A program made the translations under genes and the position numbers. Shown one piece after another: positions 1 through 11,489 of a stretch of 64,000 nt of DNA. The DNA lies in assembly GCA_006937955.1 (NCBI GenBank), contig SSNP01000010.1:4394932-4458931 (forward strand). Direction: 5' to 3'. The DNA is from Pachypanchax playfairii (lineage: Eukaryota; Chordata; Actinopteri; Cyprinodontiformes; Aplocheilidae). The notes beneath the pieces were generated by a model. That model was not told where the DNA came from, ran no database searches, and saw only the letters and a list, made by a program, of their open reading frames with translations. Position 1 is the first letter of the stretch; the number at the start of each line of letters is the position of its first letter.

Positions 1-2149
1 AGCTCCCTCTGCCTGAACCTAAACCCACATGAAGCCCCACCAAGACTAAACCCCGCAATCATTAACCTGTGTTGCACTCACACACACACAGCAGCATACG
101 AACAAAAAAATTCAGAGGCCATTGCAACACTCTGCACACATTCAACGATACGTGGAGAAATAAACTGGTTTACAAGAAGATCTGAAAAATCAAAACACTT
201 AGCATGTGACTCATAGCACAGGTTAGAAAACAACACGCTGTCATGCTGCCAACCAAACCACCAGAACCAGTCATCAGCTCATCAACAAGTATGCACTCAC
301 ACAATCACACGCACAATGAGCAGTCAGGTCTCTGCAGATATGGAAGCTGCCAATGCCTGAGTTAAAGCCTGGCAATCAATCACTGATAAAACACAACAGC
401 TTTATGGTTCTGGGACAAGGTGAGCACTGTTTACACTCACACAAAGATAGAGAGTTTGTGAAATAGAAAGTATGGAGGCCAAGGGCTGGCCGTGTAACAC
501 CCTGATAAAATATGTCACCACGGATACACAGCTGAGAATGGCGCCTCAAACATCAACTATTCTGCTCAAGATGACTCTGCTGAAGGCTTCAGACCTTTAT
601 CACAAACATTCAGTCATCAAAAAGGTGTTTTAAGTAATAAATACATCTGCATTTAATCTCAGAGTCTATTTTTCTGATGGATTTTTCAGCTTCTTAGGTG
701 AAGTCAAGCTGTTTTTGGTGTAGATCATTATTCTAATCTAACCGATGAGCCGTCAGGATTTTGGCAGGTCTGACAGGTTTGTGTAAAGACTGAAACTAGC
801 CCACATGATGTCTGTTAGAATTCATTCTCAAACTAATAAACTTGAGACTTTAGTAAGAGCTTCACTTTATTCTGTATTTCATTCAAAATCTGATTTTTAT
901 CTCTAATACTAATGAGAATGATTCATTAAAGAAACAAAACAAGTTAAACTTGAACCAGTTTTAATCTATAAAAAACAAGATGACGTCTGTTAGTTTATGA
1001 TCACTGAGTCAACAGGAAGAGTTTGCTGAAAACTGGCATTTTGTTTAGTCACCACCAATACAGAAACACAACTGGGTTTAAACCACCAGATTAATCTTGA
1101 AACTGAAAAGAAAACTAAGAAAAATTCATATGATCATTCACGTACTGGACAGGGATGTTGAAATTGTACAGCGATGATAAAAGAAAAATCAGAGGAAGAA
1201 GAACGTCATCAGAGAAAAGTTGGATAAGAAACATGTTTTTAAGGAATTATTATTGGAGTAGCAAAACAAATAAAAATACAAGAATTCCTCAATTTTCTTC
1301 TCCCAAAATTTAGTTTTCTTTCTGTCCAGATAATGACTCATATTCTAGTTTTAAAATTAGAACTCACGTGGAACACAAAAGTGGTGTGACCCAAACAATG
1401 TAAACATTATCTTTTTTAAATGAAAAAATGATACTAACAATTTAGAAAATATCCTTCAATTTGTGTTTTATTGGTCTAAGATTAAAAATATTAAAAAACA
1501 ATGACAAGTGCAAAGAACTAACAGGATTTAAATAAATACAAAACAAAAAAAAACATTTTTGGGAGGTTTATTAACTAAAGTTTTTAGTTAATGGACAACG
1601 TATAGAAACACAAACACATAGGGTCAATTCAGAATTAGCAGTTAGCATGACATGCATGTTTTTGATCTCTGGAAAGAAATCCGATTGCGCCAACCAACCA
1701 AGGAATTCTGTAAAAATGTCATGGTCACTTACAGAAACAGTTCCTTATGGAGTTTTGCAATGCATCATATTGGTAGCACTTTTCAGTGATGACACCTCAA
1801 CATATTTTTTTAGGAACAGAGATGAGATAATGAACTGGATTCCACTGTCAAGGAAATGTAACAGCACAAATACCTGTAAATTACCAGTTTCATTCCATGG
1901 TAGAACATTTCCTTTTCAGTTAGACCAGTTCTGAATTAAATTTCCTTCTAAAACTTCTTCCAAAATTCTCTGAAATTAGATCTTACAGTAATTTAGAATA
2001 ATACTTTTTTTTTTTTTTTTGAAGAATGACTAATCTTTTGGTATTGTGGTTTGGATTTCTCCTATTTTTATATTTTTAATATTTACTTATGTTTTTAAAC
2101 TTTGTATTTCTTTTTAGAATTGGTACATATTTTATTATGATTATTATTA
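1..2149. other. Non-coding AT-rich stretch, no gene recognised
   Basis: There are no long open frames and no family I recognise. It is AT-rich with scattered A and T runs. A weak exon-like segment lies at 338-419: an AG acceptor after CTCTGC, a GTGAGC donor, and one frame open for 27 codons. The acceptor has no good pyrimidine tract, so I do not call it an exon. Confidence 0.6.
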
Positions 2150-2520
2150 TTATTCCGGAATAGCGCTACAACTGGTGGCAGCTTGTTGGAGTAGCTCTGT
2201 GACTTAGATAGCATTTGCTAGCATTTTTTTATTCTTTTTGAGTATTTCTTGATGGTTTTTTCTTCTGGAAATATTTTCTAAATACTTTTCTCCTGATTTG
2301 GATGCTGTGCTGATCGAGTTTTTTGCTGGATTTGTCACTTTTTTGCCACTTGTTATGATGCGTAACCATGGCAACAAGAGACTTGTTTACAAGTAAGAGC
2401 AGCTAACTGACATTTCTGGCTGAAATAATCCTCAAATTGAAACTCTGGATCCCTGATGAGCTCAAAAGAAGAAGACGTGGATGCAGAGCAGGAGCAAAGT
2501 GAAGAGAGAGAAAGAGGAAG

Positions 2521-2745
2521 TTTAAACCTTCACTTCCATCAGTCATACTGACAAATGTGAGATCTCTTTGCTAACAAAATGGATGAACTTGAAACTCTGT
2601 TGAAATGCAGCATCATGTGTTTCACTGAGACATGGCTAAAGGGACATATCCTGGACTCCAGTGTGTCTCTGTCTGGCTTTCAAACAATACGGACAGACAG
2701 AGATTTGAAGAGGAGCAGCAAAAGAAGAGGAGTTTGTCAGCTGCT
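2521..2745 (+). pseudogene. LINE endonuclease N-terminal fragment, frameshifted
   Basis: The reading contains N-V-R-S-L, then N-K-M-D-E-L, then C-F-T-E-T-W-L, a typical start of the apurinic-type endonuclease of L2-clade LINEs. The E of T-E-T-W is the conserved metal-binding glutamate region. A single extra T near 2569 separates the N-V-R-S-L frame from the N-K-M-D-E-L frame, so the reading is already broken before the internal deletion. Only about 75 codons remain of a domain usually about 220 residues long. Confidence 0.75.
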
Positions 2746-2751
2746 CACACC

Positions 2752-3046
2752 TGCAGTCACCTGTTGGGGGCGGAGCATCAGAGTATGTGACACGAGGAGG
2801 CTGAACAGATAGATATGGAGGACTGATTCTGTCATGGAGACTGAACTGGAGTCTCTTGAGTTGACTGTCCAAATGAGGATGAAGAACATGATAGAAAACC
2901 CTCATCATCCTCTTCAGAACACAGTAACTCAACAACAGAGTGTCTCAGTCAGAAGATTCTTCATAATCCGCTGCAGCACAGACCGCTACAGGAGATCCTT
3001 CCTGTCCACAGCTAGAACTCTCTATGGCTCCCTGAAGAATAACTGA
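2752..3046 (+). pseudogene. LINE ORF2 C-terminal fragment
   Basis: This is the C-terminal tail of a LINE polyprotein after the reverse transcriptase, with A-V-T-C-W-G-R-S-I-R-V followed after a stop codon (about 2810) by E-N-P-H-H-P-L, then R-C-S-T-D-R-Y-R-R-S-F-L and a terminal stop near 3046. The matching part of the 41812-42512 copy has no stop at the equivalent place. The fragment is joined to endonuclease sequence just upstream, which marks the internal deletion. Confidence 0.75.
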
Positions 3047-3091
3047 GCTACAACAACACTTGAATTTCCCTTCGGGGATTAATAAAGTATT

Positions 3092-3118
3092 TTTGATTTG
3101 ATTTGATTTGATTTGATT
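3092..3118 (+). repeat. (GATTT)n tail of the LINE
   Basis: Five tandem TTTGA units directly follow the LINE 3' UTR and its AATAAA. L2-type LINEs normally end in short tandem repeats rather than poly(A), so this marks the 3' end of the insertion. Confidence 0.85.
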
Positions 3119-5287
3119 ACTGAGCTCAATGGGTTGTTGTAGGAAATGCGCTAAACAAGTAAAATTGACTTAATTCATAGAGAGTTGAATTTTCTTTTTA
3201 CTGAGTCTCTGGTTTTCTCATTTACTTCCTGCTCCACAAGAAAAGATGTCACACAAAGTTTCCCCCAAACTGACCCACACACAGTGACCAAAGGGACCCA
3301 CCAGCTCTGCAATGACAAGGTAACAAGGTGACAGACAGACACACAGACGGAGTCATGGGGAAAATGGGTGGTGAGTTGGGGGGGTAGTTTAACAGCTGAG
3401 GGTGCAAAATTGACTTTTGCACTTATGCACAGGAACACACAGAGTGACTAAGAACACACACAGACACATCCCAACTTTACTCACCCACCAACACACACAC
3501 AGGTAATGAACAGATCAACTGTAGATGACGAAGCTGCATGGAGACACAGTGTCTGGCTCCACATTTAAACTCCTCTCTGTCACTGTATGTTTGTGTTTCT
3601 GTATTGTTCAGCTTTATTACTCTGTAATTTATCAACTGCAAGGGAGACAGTCCTTCATGACCTCACCCAGATTTTAAAACCAACCTGGTAGCATAAAAAA
3701 TTCCTTAATTAATTTTATTGATTGGTACCTATTAAGAAAAACTGTTGATTCTAAAAATAGTTTTGTAAATCCCCTAAACATGCTGAGTTTACATCCTCCT
3801 GCAATCACACAATAAAAACTTTCCATTAGTGACAGCCAACTTCAAGATTTGCCTCTCAAACAAGTCTGAACTTTTTATTAAAAATTCCCAATCAAAGTTT
3901 CATGCCACATCATTATCCATGTATGAAACGCAACCCGAGCTTCTGAACGCGGAAAACAATAAATTGTTTTCTTAAGTTTCAGAAACCTGAAGTATGACAT
4001 GCTGTTAAGTTACAAGCACTTGAGTTTTACAAGCTCAGCTTTGTCAGATTGATTTATGAGACCTTTAAAAATACAAAGATCAGGTGGGATCTCAGAGCAG
4101 AGACAGTTATCTTAGATTAAATGAGTTAAATATTTAACTTTTGTTGTGTTTAACTTGATGTTGTATATTAAAGGAAAAATCTCCCTTTAAATGATCTCAA
4201 GTCGGTCTGCAGAGTGGTTAATCACTTTTAGTATGAGCTGATTTATCTGAGTTTCTCGTGAAAGGAAAGGCTTCTTAAACTGAAAGTGACCTTTGCATTA
4301 CATACAAATACAACTGGTTTGGTAGAATGCCAGCAGCTTTTCCTCTGTAATGTTATCAGTCATTCATTACAGCATGCTGTAGTATTTACTGGACAACTGC
4401 CAGCAACTAGTTGCATGTGTTTGTTTTGCGTGTGTGCTGTACAAGAGAGTGATTTCCATGGCAGCATGTCGTCAGGCCTAATCTTAAATCAGCCCAGAAC
4501 CATGTTCAAACTCTGCATTAAACTGTTAGTCAGAATTTTGCGAACACCTGATTTTGGAAATGAACCCTAGCAACAGTTATTTTTTAAAAATGATAAATAA
4601 ATATTGTATTGCATGTAATACATGCCAATCCATGGTCTCCAACATTTTTTCACCTTATTTTTTTTTTTTCATGTAAATGTACTTGTGTAAAATAATTCTA
4701 GATTCAAAAATGTACTTGTAGAAAAAAGTGAAAGGACTTGTTCAGCAAGCCTTGACCTATTAGTGTCCTGCATGTGTTGTAAGCCTTTGGACCAACGCCT
4801 TCCTTTGCATCATTTTTTTATTAATGCCAAACATCTAAAACCAACTGGAGTAAACCTCAAAATCATTCTGTGGTAATGTGAAAAAAAAATGTTGAACCCA
4901 AAACCCAGTAAAATGTGTGAAGGTGTTTGATTACACTTCATCACTCAAAAAAAACATGAAGAAGAAAATAAGCAAAATAAATATTATGACTGCAAAGTGT
5001 TGCACTTTATGGCATGAAAACTTCAGACAGATGTGAAAACACCAAATATCAGAAACAACACATGACATGAATATCTTCCTTCCAAGATAGTAGTGTACTA
5101 AGAAATTGACGGGAGTATGAATGTGTATTTTATAATTTTCACACGAACTGCTTTGAAATTTTAAAAGATTGGCATCATTTTAAGATAGTAGTACTTAGAA
5201 TTAGTCATCAGGTCATCAGTTCTGGTGGACATTCTGTTTCTCTGAGTTATTTGAGAAGCTGTTTATGATTGACATTCAGTCAGTCAT
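3119..5287. other. Non-coding stretch, no gene recognised
   Basis: AT-rich DNA with several A runs and short CA-rich patches (3430-3500). Open frames here are under 100 codons and overlap on both strands without splice or motif support. Confidence 0.6.
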
Positions 5288-5851
5288 ATTCTGTACCTGC
5301 TTGTTCATGTTCAGGGTTGCGTGGAGCTGGTGTCAATCTCAAGTAGTTGTTGGGTGACAGGCGGGGCTACACCTGGATAGATCGCTAAACCCACACTGGG
5401 CAACATAGAGACAGACAATACCTCATACACTCACACAAGGGACAATTTCGAGTTGCCAGGTAACCTATCCTGCATATTTTTGGTCTGCGGGAGGAAGCAA
5501 GATTTCAGAGAGAAAACCCTCATGCATTGGAAGAACGTGCAAACTCCATGCAGAAAGGTTCCACCTGGTTTAGAACCCAGGACTTTCTTGTAAGGCAGGG
5601 GTGCCCAAAGTCAGGCCTCGAGGGCCACTATCCTGCATGTTTTAGATGTTTCCCTGCTTCAGCACACCTGATTCAAATGAACAAGTCGTTAACAGGCTTC
5701 TGCAGAACTTATTGAAATGCAGAGGATTTGAATCAGGTGTGTTGAAACAGGGAAACATCTAAAACATGCAGGATAGTGGCCCTCGAGGCCTGGAGTTGGA
5801 CACCACTGTTGTAAGGCAATCATGCTACCAGTTGCACCACCATGTAGCCCA
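5288..5851 (-). repeat. tRNA-derived SINE, split by a MITE
   Basis: Read on the minus strand, the 5' end (near 5851) has the tRNA-like head GGTGGTGCAACTGGTAGC, then a degenerate B-box (GGGTTCTAAACC). After it come the body segments GTTTGCACGTTC, CCTCCCGCAGACC and CACCAGCTCCACGCAACC, and a tail near 5288. The same body occurs at 21065, 35208, 47155 and 47445 in this window. The copy is interrupted by the MITE at 5596-5808, so the SINE was there first. Removing the MITE and one TTGTAAGG would bring the head and body together. Confidence 0.7.
5596..5808. mobile_element. hAT-type foldback MITE with 8-bp target duplication
   Basis: This is a non-coding 213-bp element. Its two 61-nt arms (5596-5656 and 5748-5808) are inverted copies with only five mismatches, all within the outer 16 nt, and they contain the palindromic core GGCCTCGAGGGCC. 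The similarity continues inward, so the transcript would fold into one long hairpin. The exact 8-bp direct repeat TTGTAAGG flanks it at 5588-5595 and 5809-5816. An 8-bp target duplication is the hallmark of hAT transposases, and ends beginning CAG(T/G)GGTG fit that superfamily. It sits inside the SINE. Confidence 0.9.
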
Positions 5852-8479
5852 CAATGGATATCATTATTATTATTTTATTTCTAACTTTTACACAATGACA
5901 CACACCAAAATGGCTGAAATATATATTTTTAAGATGTATGTAAAACATTTCCCCCCCAAAAATCCCATCTAAGACATCAATGGGCAGATTTTGCAACTGG
6001 TTTTTAAAGTAATTTTTCTTTTTTTTTTTACTTGCTGGATCAATGTGTCCCACAGTGAGAGTGACAAAGAGGTGCAAGCCTTTTAATTACACAACTGACA
6101 TGCACTGGAATTCAGGGAGTGGGGTGTGTGTGTGCATGTGTGTGTTTGTGTGTGTTGGCCCCGACCTGGCCCTGGCCTTGTGCCTGTGCGTATGCATGTA
6201 TATATATGAATGCTTTCAACCCTCTTTGTCGGTGTAGATGAGTGTGCGCTTGTGAAATGCAAGACGTCCCAGTTATCCCAGGCGGCCAGCCCTTAGCTAC
6301 TTCACCTGTTGTGCGGCATGAAGCCTAAAGCAAGCACAACAGCAGCTGACAGGGTCAAAGTGCCTCCCAGAGTGTGTGTTTGAGTATCACCAATTGTTGT
6401 TCTTTCTCCTTTTTTTTCACCCCACCTTGTGTTTAGTAACTCTGGTCTTTTTATAGCTGCTGTTTTACAGCTTACGCACATAGAAACACACAGCCAGAGT
6501 GATGTGGCAGTGAAAGCTAAACTGTTGTTGTCGATTTTCAGGCCTCCCTCTGTGGATCAGCCACAGCGCAGATCAGCTTTCATCTCTGCCTGTTCTGTGC
6601 TTAACACCAAAACACCTTCACTTCACACTCAACCAAGTGTTTCTTTTATTTACTGTACTTTTGAACATCTTTAATAAACACATTTTGTTACAAGTTTTTA
6701 AAAAGTCTGCACACTGAATCTGATGAAACCAGTAATGAATCCCAACAATGAAACAAATACATTGACCTATTTATTGTTGCCTTTTGAGTTTACGTGTTTT
6801 TAAGTTTTGGACATTCGCTAGACAAATGCTAGAACTGATCCACATGATCATCTGTGTTTGATTGAAAAAAAAAATCAATAGGATATGTTGATTCTATGCT
6901 TATTGTGATAAACTATTCTGTTTAAAAAGTTTTTTGTCACTACTTTTTACTGTTTCTGTCACACAAGCACATCCATGAATACACAGGGTGTGTGACCCCC
7001 GTCTGTGTCTCTATTCCTGTCTTGTTGCAGGGTCAGAGTTGACGGCAGTTTTCATGCTGCCTTTACAAGCAGTAAAAGACTGCAACCGAATACACATGTC
7101 AAGGTGAAGGGAGGAGGGGCAGGTGTGGACGGTATGGCGCTGCTTCAAGGTCCCGTTTAAAGCCTGAAGAAACTGATCAGTGTTTGTATGTTTTCTTTGT
7201 CAGGTGATATTGGATTGTTTTAGAATTGGAATCGAATCTTGATGAATGACTAAGCTGATGCTTCAACTTACAGCAGGTGTCTGTGGAGAAGAAAGAAAAG
7301 TTTAAAAAAATGCTACCATAATAAATAAATTGAACTATTTTTAGTGCATTGCATTTTAAAACAGACTTATTTTACCAACCTGGCTTTTAGTTTGAAAAAC
7401 TTTGGGAAATAAAAACAGTAGAAAATATTAACTGTAATATTAAGTATATAAAGTAATGCATACAACAGAATATATTAAGGTACATGAAAACTGACAGAAT
7501 ATATTTAGCATGTTCTTGGCTTTCCAGCATTAAAAAATGTCATGTTAAATAACTAAAACATGAAAAAAAGACTTTGTTACTCAAGTACTGCTGGCTCTTT
7601 AGTTTCTAAAATTGTCGATGGAGAGACTAAAAGAGGGAGAGGAGAGAAGAAGAGACATAATTATCGTTTTTTTTTTAGTGTCAGAGGAAGAAGAGCTACA
7701 TAGACACACACCTGTCTGAACAACAGCTGTCCTGGAAATTGATCTGCGTCTCTGGGAGCGTGGCGAGGATGAGCTGCCTTTGTGTGTTTGTAAAAGGAGC
7801 CTGTTGCTGTCTTAGTGTTTCTGTGTACGTCCATGAGATGCTGTGTGTTATTTTGTTAGAAGTATAAAGGTGTGTGTGTGGGTGTGTGTGTGTGTGTCTG
7901 TCTGCCTCCTTCTGTGGATGTTTGTATTTGCCACCTTTGACATTCACACCTTGGAGACTGAAGATGTGAGACACCCAACAAAACTACTGACAAAAATCTG
8001 TGTCAGCAAAAAACTAACTGTTTATGTGGATTAATTTATAACTGATCATGTTTGTTTATTTATTTACTTTTGTTACTTTACTTCAAATTACATTTATAAC
8101 ATCTGTGCAAATATGTATATGTATACAGACTGAACTTTTGGTGGCTGTTAAAGAGGTTAAAACAACTTTTAATGGCTAATGAAAAATATTAGTCACAAGT
8201 CCATGAATGAGCATTTTTTTAAATCTTAACTAAGCTCAAAAATACAAGGATATTTGTGTTAGGTTGATTACTTAATTGCTGTAAAATGTCTTTTGCCAAT
8301 AATTCTTGTACCTTTGAAAAACCCATTTATTTTCCTTTAAATGGGGCTGTGAGAAAAATCCATTTGTAGATTGAGCAAAAGATTTTAGTATTTCAGTTGT
8401 GCCCACAAAAAACTTGCCAAATTAGATTGTAACTGTGGCAAAAAAAAGTGCAGAATGCAGAATGCTATGGGGATTAGTG
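5852..8479. other. Non-coding stretch with GT-rich patches
   Basis: It holds TG-rich runs at about 6119-6160 and 7869-7899. Two blocks are less AT-rich and more complex in sequence (about 6240-6370 and 6985-7160). They look like possible conserved non-coding elements, but that is only an impression of composition. No gene is seen. Confidence 0.5.
7869..7899. repeat. (TG)n microsatellite, imperfect
   Basis: A run of TG units interrupted by one extra G. It creates cysteine/valine-rich spurious open frames on the plus strand and histidine/threonine-rich ones on the minus strand. Confidence 0.8.
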
Positions 8480-8870
8480 CACCAATAGAGTCACAGCTTT
8501 TGGTGGAGGCAGTGTCATGGTCTGGGCCAGAATTTCCCTCACTGGAAACTACAAGGTTTGCCATTATTAAATATAGACTCAGTGCAGATAGATATCAAGA
8601 TGTGATTCAGTAACCAGTCTCTTCAGTCTGGGACCTAATTCCATCCTCCATGATAACAACACTCACCACCACAGAGGAGAGGATGGAATGGCCTGCAGCC
8701 CTGAAATGAACACTTGTGGGATCTGCCTGGACATGCTGTTTGTGCCATAGTGACCATAGTAGAAAAGAATGTGATGCCATCCCACAGCAGTGTGTGACCG
8801 AGCTGCTGACTGAGAGGTACCAGGCTGTTGTGTCCATGATCCTTCCACATGCGGAGGCCCCTGCTGAATG
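8480..8870 (+). pseudogene. Tc1/mariner-like transposase remnant
   Basis: This is a decayed DDE transposase. In one frame, 8502 onward reads G-G-G-S-V-M-V-W, the segment that follows the first catalytic aspartate in Tc1-like enzymes, then I-S-L-T-G. The second catalytic region reads H-D-N-N at 8649-8660. A-C-S-P-E-M-N at 8691-8711 matches the family's A-C-S-P-D-(L/M)-N motif, but the following glutamate of N-P-I-E is not recognisable (T-C-G-I instead). The C-terminal part, with D-A-I-P-Q-Q and R-Y-Q-A-V-V from 8773, is in a different frame. In-frame stops and this frameshift make it inactive. No terminal inverted repeats were found nearby. Confidence 0.75.
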
Positions 8871-11432
8871 AGTAAACTGTTACATCACCTACATGTCCCG
8901 TTTCTTCAGACTTAAATCACTCAATCCAATAAATATCACAAGCCAAAAGTCAATAGCAGAATAAGCTGTCTGTCATTGGCAAGAAAGATTTTGGTAAATT
9001 TGGGGGATTTTACTTAAATTTGATGGTGAAAATAAAGATAACTTATATGAGGCTTATTGGCAAAAATCTGAGTTTCTACAAAGACATAATTGAAGAACCC
9101 CCCCCGAAGTCTAGAGCTGTATAACTTAATTGACATAATGAAGATCAGAATTGAAGTGCCATAGCATTGAATCGTTCTTTGTAAAGATGCTCTGTAAGAC
9201 TGTCATGCTGTATGTTTTTAAGGAAACTATGTTTTGTCTTTATTTTTTACTAATGAATGTATTTCATCTGTATTGGAGCTGCAATTTATAGAAGGTCTCA
9301 CACACAGACTCACATATAACCTGATGCTGAACTGACAACCTGCCACACTAAACTGATGACACATTACAACCAGATGAATATATACAGTATGTATGTGTTT
9401 GTGCTGAAGGGTCTGATTGGAGCGCTGATTATGCCACGTTCTCTGCTGAGCCCCACCAGTAAATCACATACACACACAAACACACACAAAATCTCCCTCA
9501 ATCTGCAACAACAACACACCCTGATTAGTCTCATCCGACAGTTGCTAATAAAGTCTAATTAGTGAGGATGTGTGTATATAGGCTTATGTGTGTAAGTGTG
9601 TATTGCTCTTAGTGAGAAGCTGACCCCCCCTCCCCCATTACCCTCTTGGGAAATCTGTCCCTTCTCTCCCCTTCTGTCTTTATTTCTTACTCAATCACCT
9701 TTATGTCCTTCTTTCAACCTGTCCTTTCTCTGTCTTACACTTCATCATGCTTTTTTCTTTCCCTTTTCCCTTCATTCTTCTTTCTGTTCATTTATAGCCC
9801 TCTGTTCTATTTTCTTCTTACTTTCCAAGGTCTTTGGCTCTGTTGTCAGTTTTATCTAATATTGAGCAAATGAAAACTAAAGAAATACATTCAGATGACA
9901 TGCCTTTAATTATTTTTAGAGCAAGTCATTTGTCTGCTTATCAGGGACTATAATATATGGAAGTAAAGCTTCATGATATTTATTGTATATGTTCAGACTC
10001 CCAACAGAAGGAGACATTTTAGTTATGTCTCCCATTAATAATTTTATTTTACTATACTTTTACCTCTTGTTAATTGACAAGTAAAAAAAAACATTCACCT
10101 CGAAAATCTGTTTGTTGTGACATTCTTTGCTATCTTTATGCACAATTAGACCATTTTGAAATAATTTTTTATAATTACTGACTAAAGGGATTTTTAATGT
10201 TAATAGTCATGTGTCTAAAGTGCTAGTTCAGGGATGTTTTGTCCTAAGTTAGGTGGGGATTGTTTGGGATATTCAGCGCCATGTTTTTTTTAATTCAAGC
10301 TGCCATTATTAGTTCCCTTCTTTGTTTGTTTTGAGTATTTTTCTGATTGCCTGTCCCTCCTTCTGTCCATTACCCCTTTCATGACTCACACTTACCCCCA
10401 TCTGTTAATCCTCCCAGCTGCTCACATTCTGTGATCACCTTTCCATGTATAAATACTCCCAAGTTTCTCTGAGATGTTTTCAGATCATCTTCTTATCTGC
10501 CCTTTGTTCCAACTCTGTTTCCTGATTCAATTCAAATTAGGCTCCACTTAGTTTCCCTTGTACTCAACTTTGATTTATCAGATATTTCTTACATGTTTTA
10601 AAGCTTGACAACCTTTTTCTTCTGTTTTTGAGTTTCACTAAGTCATCAGTGTCTAAGTACACATTTTTCAACCTTAAAACTAACTATGTGACAGAGAAGA
10701 TACTAGATTTGATTGAGTAGTGGAGATGTTAATCAGCTGAACTGTTTACTTGAGAGATTTGAGACATACTCTAAGCATGATGTTCATTTTGTTTATCAAT
10801 TACACTGCAGTGACAATGCAGTGAATATCCTCACAAATCTTCCTGTGTTTTGTAGTAATGATGTTACTGCAAAGTGAAACAAGCAGATTCAATGTGATGT
10901 AGACAAGATATGATTTAAATTATGGAAGAGATGTTTATATAAGCCAAAACAAGACAAAATAAGATAAAAACAGAATTGATTTGTACAAAGGCCAAGATGA
11001 GGAAGTACAGGAGAAACGCGTGTCAGAGTGTGTAATTGTATCTGGTTAACCTTGGTGGGTTTCATTAGAGGCCCAAGGCTGGCAGTCGGAGGATGAATTA
11101 GGAGGCCAGGGGCCACAAATTTATCCTGGACAAGGCCTTCTCTGATTAAACCTGCTGGACACACGTATATATGGACACTGACACGCAAACACACACCCTT
11201 ACATGAAATGCAGGGGACGAAATGGACATGAAGGACAAAGTGCTTGTACTTTAACCCAAACAAGAGGAAAACATCTTTACACGTTGAATGAAAATCTCTT
11301 ATATAAGTATGTTCACTTAACAAATGTACATTTTAAATTTTACAAAACTTCTGTCCAGAATCTTGACCTGGTTTTTATGTATGTTAGCATTATTGTGTGA
11401 GTAAAAGAGAGAGTGCTGACCTTTTTCCACAG
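8871..11432. other. Non-coding stretch; pyrimidine tract and LTR-like patch
   Basis: A strongly pyrimidine-rich tract lies at about 9620-9840. A region at about 10380-10560, with a TATA-like TATAAATACTCC at 10449-10460 and T/C-rich flanks, vaguely resembles a decayed LTR but has no matching partner or clear ends. 9420-9570 and 11050-11160 are more complex patches that contain TAATTAG/GATTA-type motifs and could be regulatory. No gene is recognised. Confidence 0.45.
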
Positions 11433-11489
11433 GGATTACATCACAACCAGGAAGCCATCAAGATGTGTAAAGCGATCGCGCCGGCTTTG
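11433..11489 (+). other. Exon-like segment (57 nt), unproven
   Basis: The acceptor has a good pyrimidine tract (CTTTTTCCACAG) and the donor is G|GTAAGA. The 57 nt between them are exactly 19 codons with two frames open, one holding an ATG at 11463 followed by C-K-A-I-A-P-A-L. The 3' half is unusually CpG-rich (GCGATCGCGCCGG) for this AT-rich region. A start reading M-C-K is shared by RGS4/5/16-type proteins, but nothing else of an RGS domain was seen downstream. The fit may be chance. Confidence 0.3.

Larger units (their letters stand above)
2150..3118 (+). mobile_element. L2/Rex1-type LINE, internally deleted copy
   Basis: This is a non-LTR retrotransposon remnant. It keeps a 5' leader-like region (about 2156-2520), the start of the endonuclease domain (2521-2745), then jumps directly to the C-terminal end of the reverse-transcriptase protein (2752-3046) and the 3' UTR. 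The 3' end carries AATAAA at 3081-3086 followed by a (GATTT)n tail, as expected for L2-clade LINEs with short tandem 3' tails. The C-terminal part matches, peptide by peptide, the fragment on the minus strand at 41812-42512 (shared motifs include AVTCWG, SIRV, RMKNM, ENPHHPL and QQQSV). A complete element of this class needs roughly 2 kb more between the two parts, so the middle is missing. The exact clade name (L2 versus Rex1/Babar) is from memory and not certain. Confidence 0.8.

Noticed and set aside
8607..8850. Three overlapping minus-strand frames
   Set aside because: They are shadows of the plus-strand Tc1-like transposase remnant, whose motifs read only on the plus strand.
10380..10560. 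Solo LTR candidate
   Set aside because: It has a TATA-like box and T/C-rich text, but no TG...CA ends, no target duplication and no second copy in the window.
10889..11323. 144-codon minus-strand open frame
   Set aside because: No known motif and composition like the local AT-rich DNA. Frames of this size are expected by chance among six frames of 64 kb.
11463..11489. Start of an RGS4/5-type gene (M-C-K...)
   Set aside because: Only three residues agree, and no RGS-domain exon was seen downstream.
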